A DNA stretch of 64,000 nt from Polytrichum commune (taxonomy: Eukaryota > Streptophyta > Polytrichopsida > Polytrichales > Polytrichaceae), in contig OX485807.1 of NCBI GenBank assembly GCA_950295325.1, forward strand, positions 18,075,666-18,139,665, written 5' to 3'. The number at the start of each line of letters is the position of its first letter. Position 1 is the stretch's first letter. This document shows, piece after piece, positions 63,186 through 64,000 of the stretch. Below the pieces are notes generated by a model that was given only the letters and a program-made list of their open reading frames with translations, was not told the DNA's origin and did no database searches. The translations under genes were made by a program, and so were the position numbers.

Positions 63186-64000
63186 GGCTTCTTCTATGAA
63201 CTGGGTTGAGGCAGTGGGGAGGGAGGCAACAAATCTGCACACACTGCCCACTGCATCCACCACAGAAACAGGGTCTTCAATGGTTTCTAATAACTGACCT
63301 GAGAGTAAGTGGCAAGTAGATCAAAGATAGGGGACAAGAAGTAGGGAGTGAGAGAGAGAGAGAGAGATGGAGAGGGGGGGGGGGGGGAGAACCAAATAGT
63401 CTGTTTTTTATGTCCTGCGCATTCTTTGAAGATGGAATGAATTTCAATAGGATAAGCAAAACCTCGGTTGCATTTGAGCATGAGAAATGAGGCTTCCTGC
63501 ACCAACCTTCATTCCAGACGACACACGAGAGGCAGAATTCGAACATGTGTTAGAAAGAAACTCGACCCCATAATTGAGTGACAGAAAGCAATATCCAATG
63601 ACAACACACCCCCCTGCCCAGCGTTCTAGGTCGCAGACTTTTGCAACTATGTGCTGCAAAACTCGTCACCACACTCTCAAAGGAAAGGAGTGGCCGCATT
63701 AGCAAACTCAACGTTGCTTTTTCCATCATTAAAGTGAAAGAGTGATGATTGAACGGGTATCTGTTTCAGGCTGACACATCCACAAGGACCTGCCCAGACC
63801 TACACAGAAGACACTAGGTAAATCGGAGCACCTCAAAAGTAATTAAGGTCGAGGAATCCATAGCCGACCAGGTCCATTTAACTGCTCACGAAGCTCATGT
63901 AATGCCGACATGGGTGAGATGTATATTTCTCAGGGGAGTGGAGTTAAGGTTTACGTGGCGGTGGCTTGGAATTGATTATCCTCATAAGAGTTTTGATAAT
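63186..64000. other. No gene recognised; (GA)n and G14
   Basis: A (GA)n tract at 63,349-63,367 is followed by a 14-base G run at 63,374-63,387. The last ~200 bases are less AT-rich and could approach low-copy sequence, but no frame or splice site is convincing before the window ends. Confidence 0.45.

Overview
This 64-kb window looks like gene-poor nuclear DNA from a land plant. It is AT-rich, no reading frame is longer than about 160 codons, and it is packed with decayed transposable elements and simple repeats. I recognise no intact host gene, rRNA, genuine tRNA gene, CRISPR array or prokaryotic feature. The plant assignment rests on two non-LTR retrotransposon (LINE) relics, tRNA-derived SINE-like heads, a trihelix (Myb/SANT-like) relic and many small inverted-repeat DNA transposons. 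The density of old repeats suggests a large genome, perhaps a fern, lycophyte or gymnosperm. That is a guess the sequence cannot settle.

Layout. 0-5.8 kb: a dispersed repeat at the left edge, then a degenerate array of ~350-bp units (2.2-4.9 kb) interrupted by one member of a ~700-bp DNA-transposon family, with a second member at 5.1 kb. 7.6-8.8 kb: an ~82-bp minisatellite and a direct/inverted/direct composite repeat. 8.9-15 kb: old dispersed repeats. 15.1-17.65 kb: a 1.4-kb foldback and two ~320-bp tandem units that each carry a 75-nt hairpin. 18-27 kb: SINE-like and TIR fragments, two short CACTA-ended elements, and a well-preserved 362-bp foldback with a 9-bp target duplication. 28-32.6 kb: a TIR element, a small TA-flanked MITE, an RNase H-bearing LINE 3' end split by a 591-bp element flanked by TTAA, and the trihelix relic. 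33-46 kb: repeat families, a second LINE 3' fragment, and more short TIR elements. 46.2-49.9 kb: a tRNA-Lys-like SINE and a LINE reverse transcriptase relic split by a ~1.1-kb TIR insertion. 50-64 kb: further TIR elements (52.98, 56.67 and 61.41 kb) and local duplications at 58 and 62.5 kb.

What works together. Nothing here is a functional pathway. The interest is the layered transposon archaeology: elements with target duplications, LINEs disrupted at definable positions, several foldbacks with long arms, and families sharing termini (GGGCC..TTYACAC, GGGGGT..TTCACT, CTACACTAAA). All family relations were found by eye within this window. Identities were not computed, and clade or superfamily names are inferences from termini, target duplications and protein motifs.
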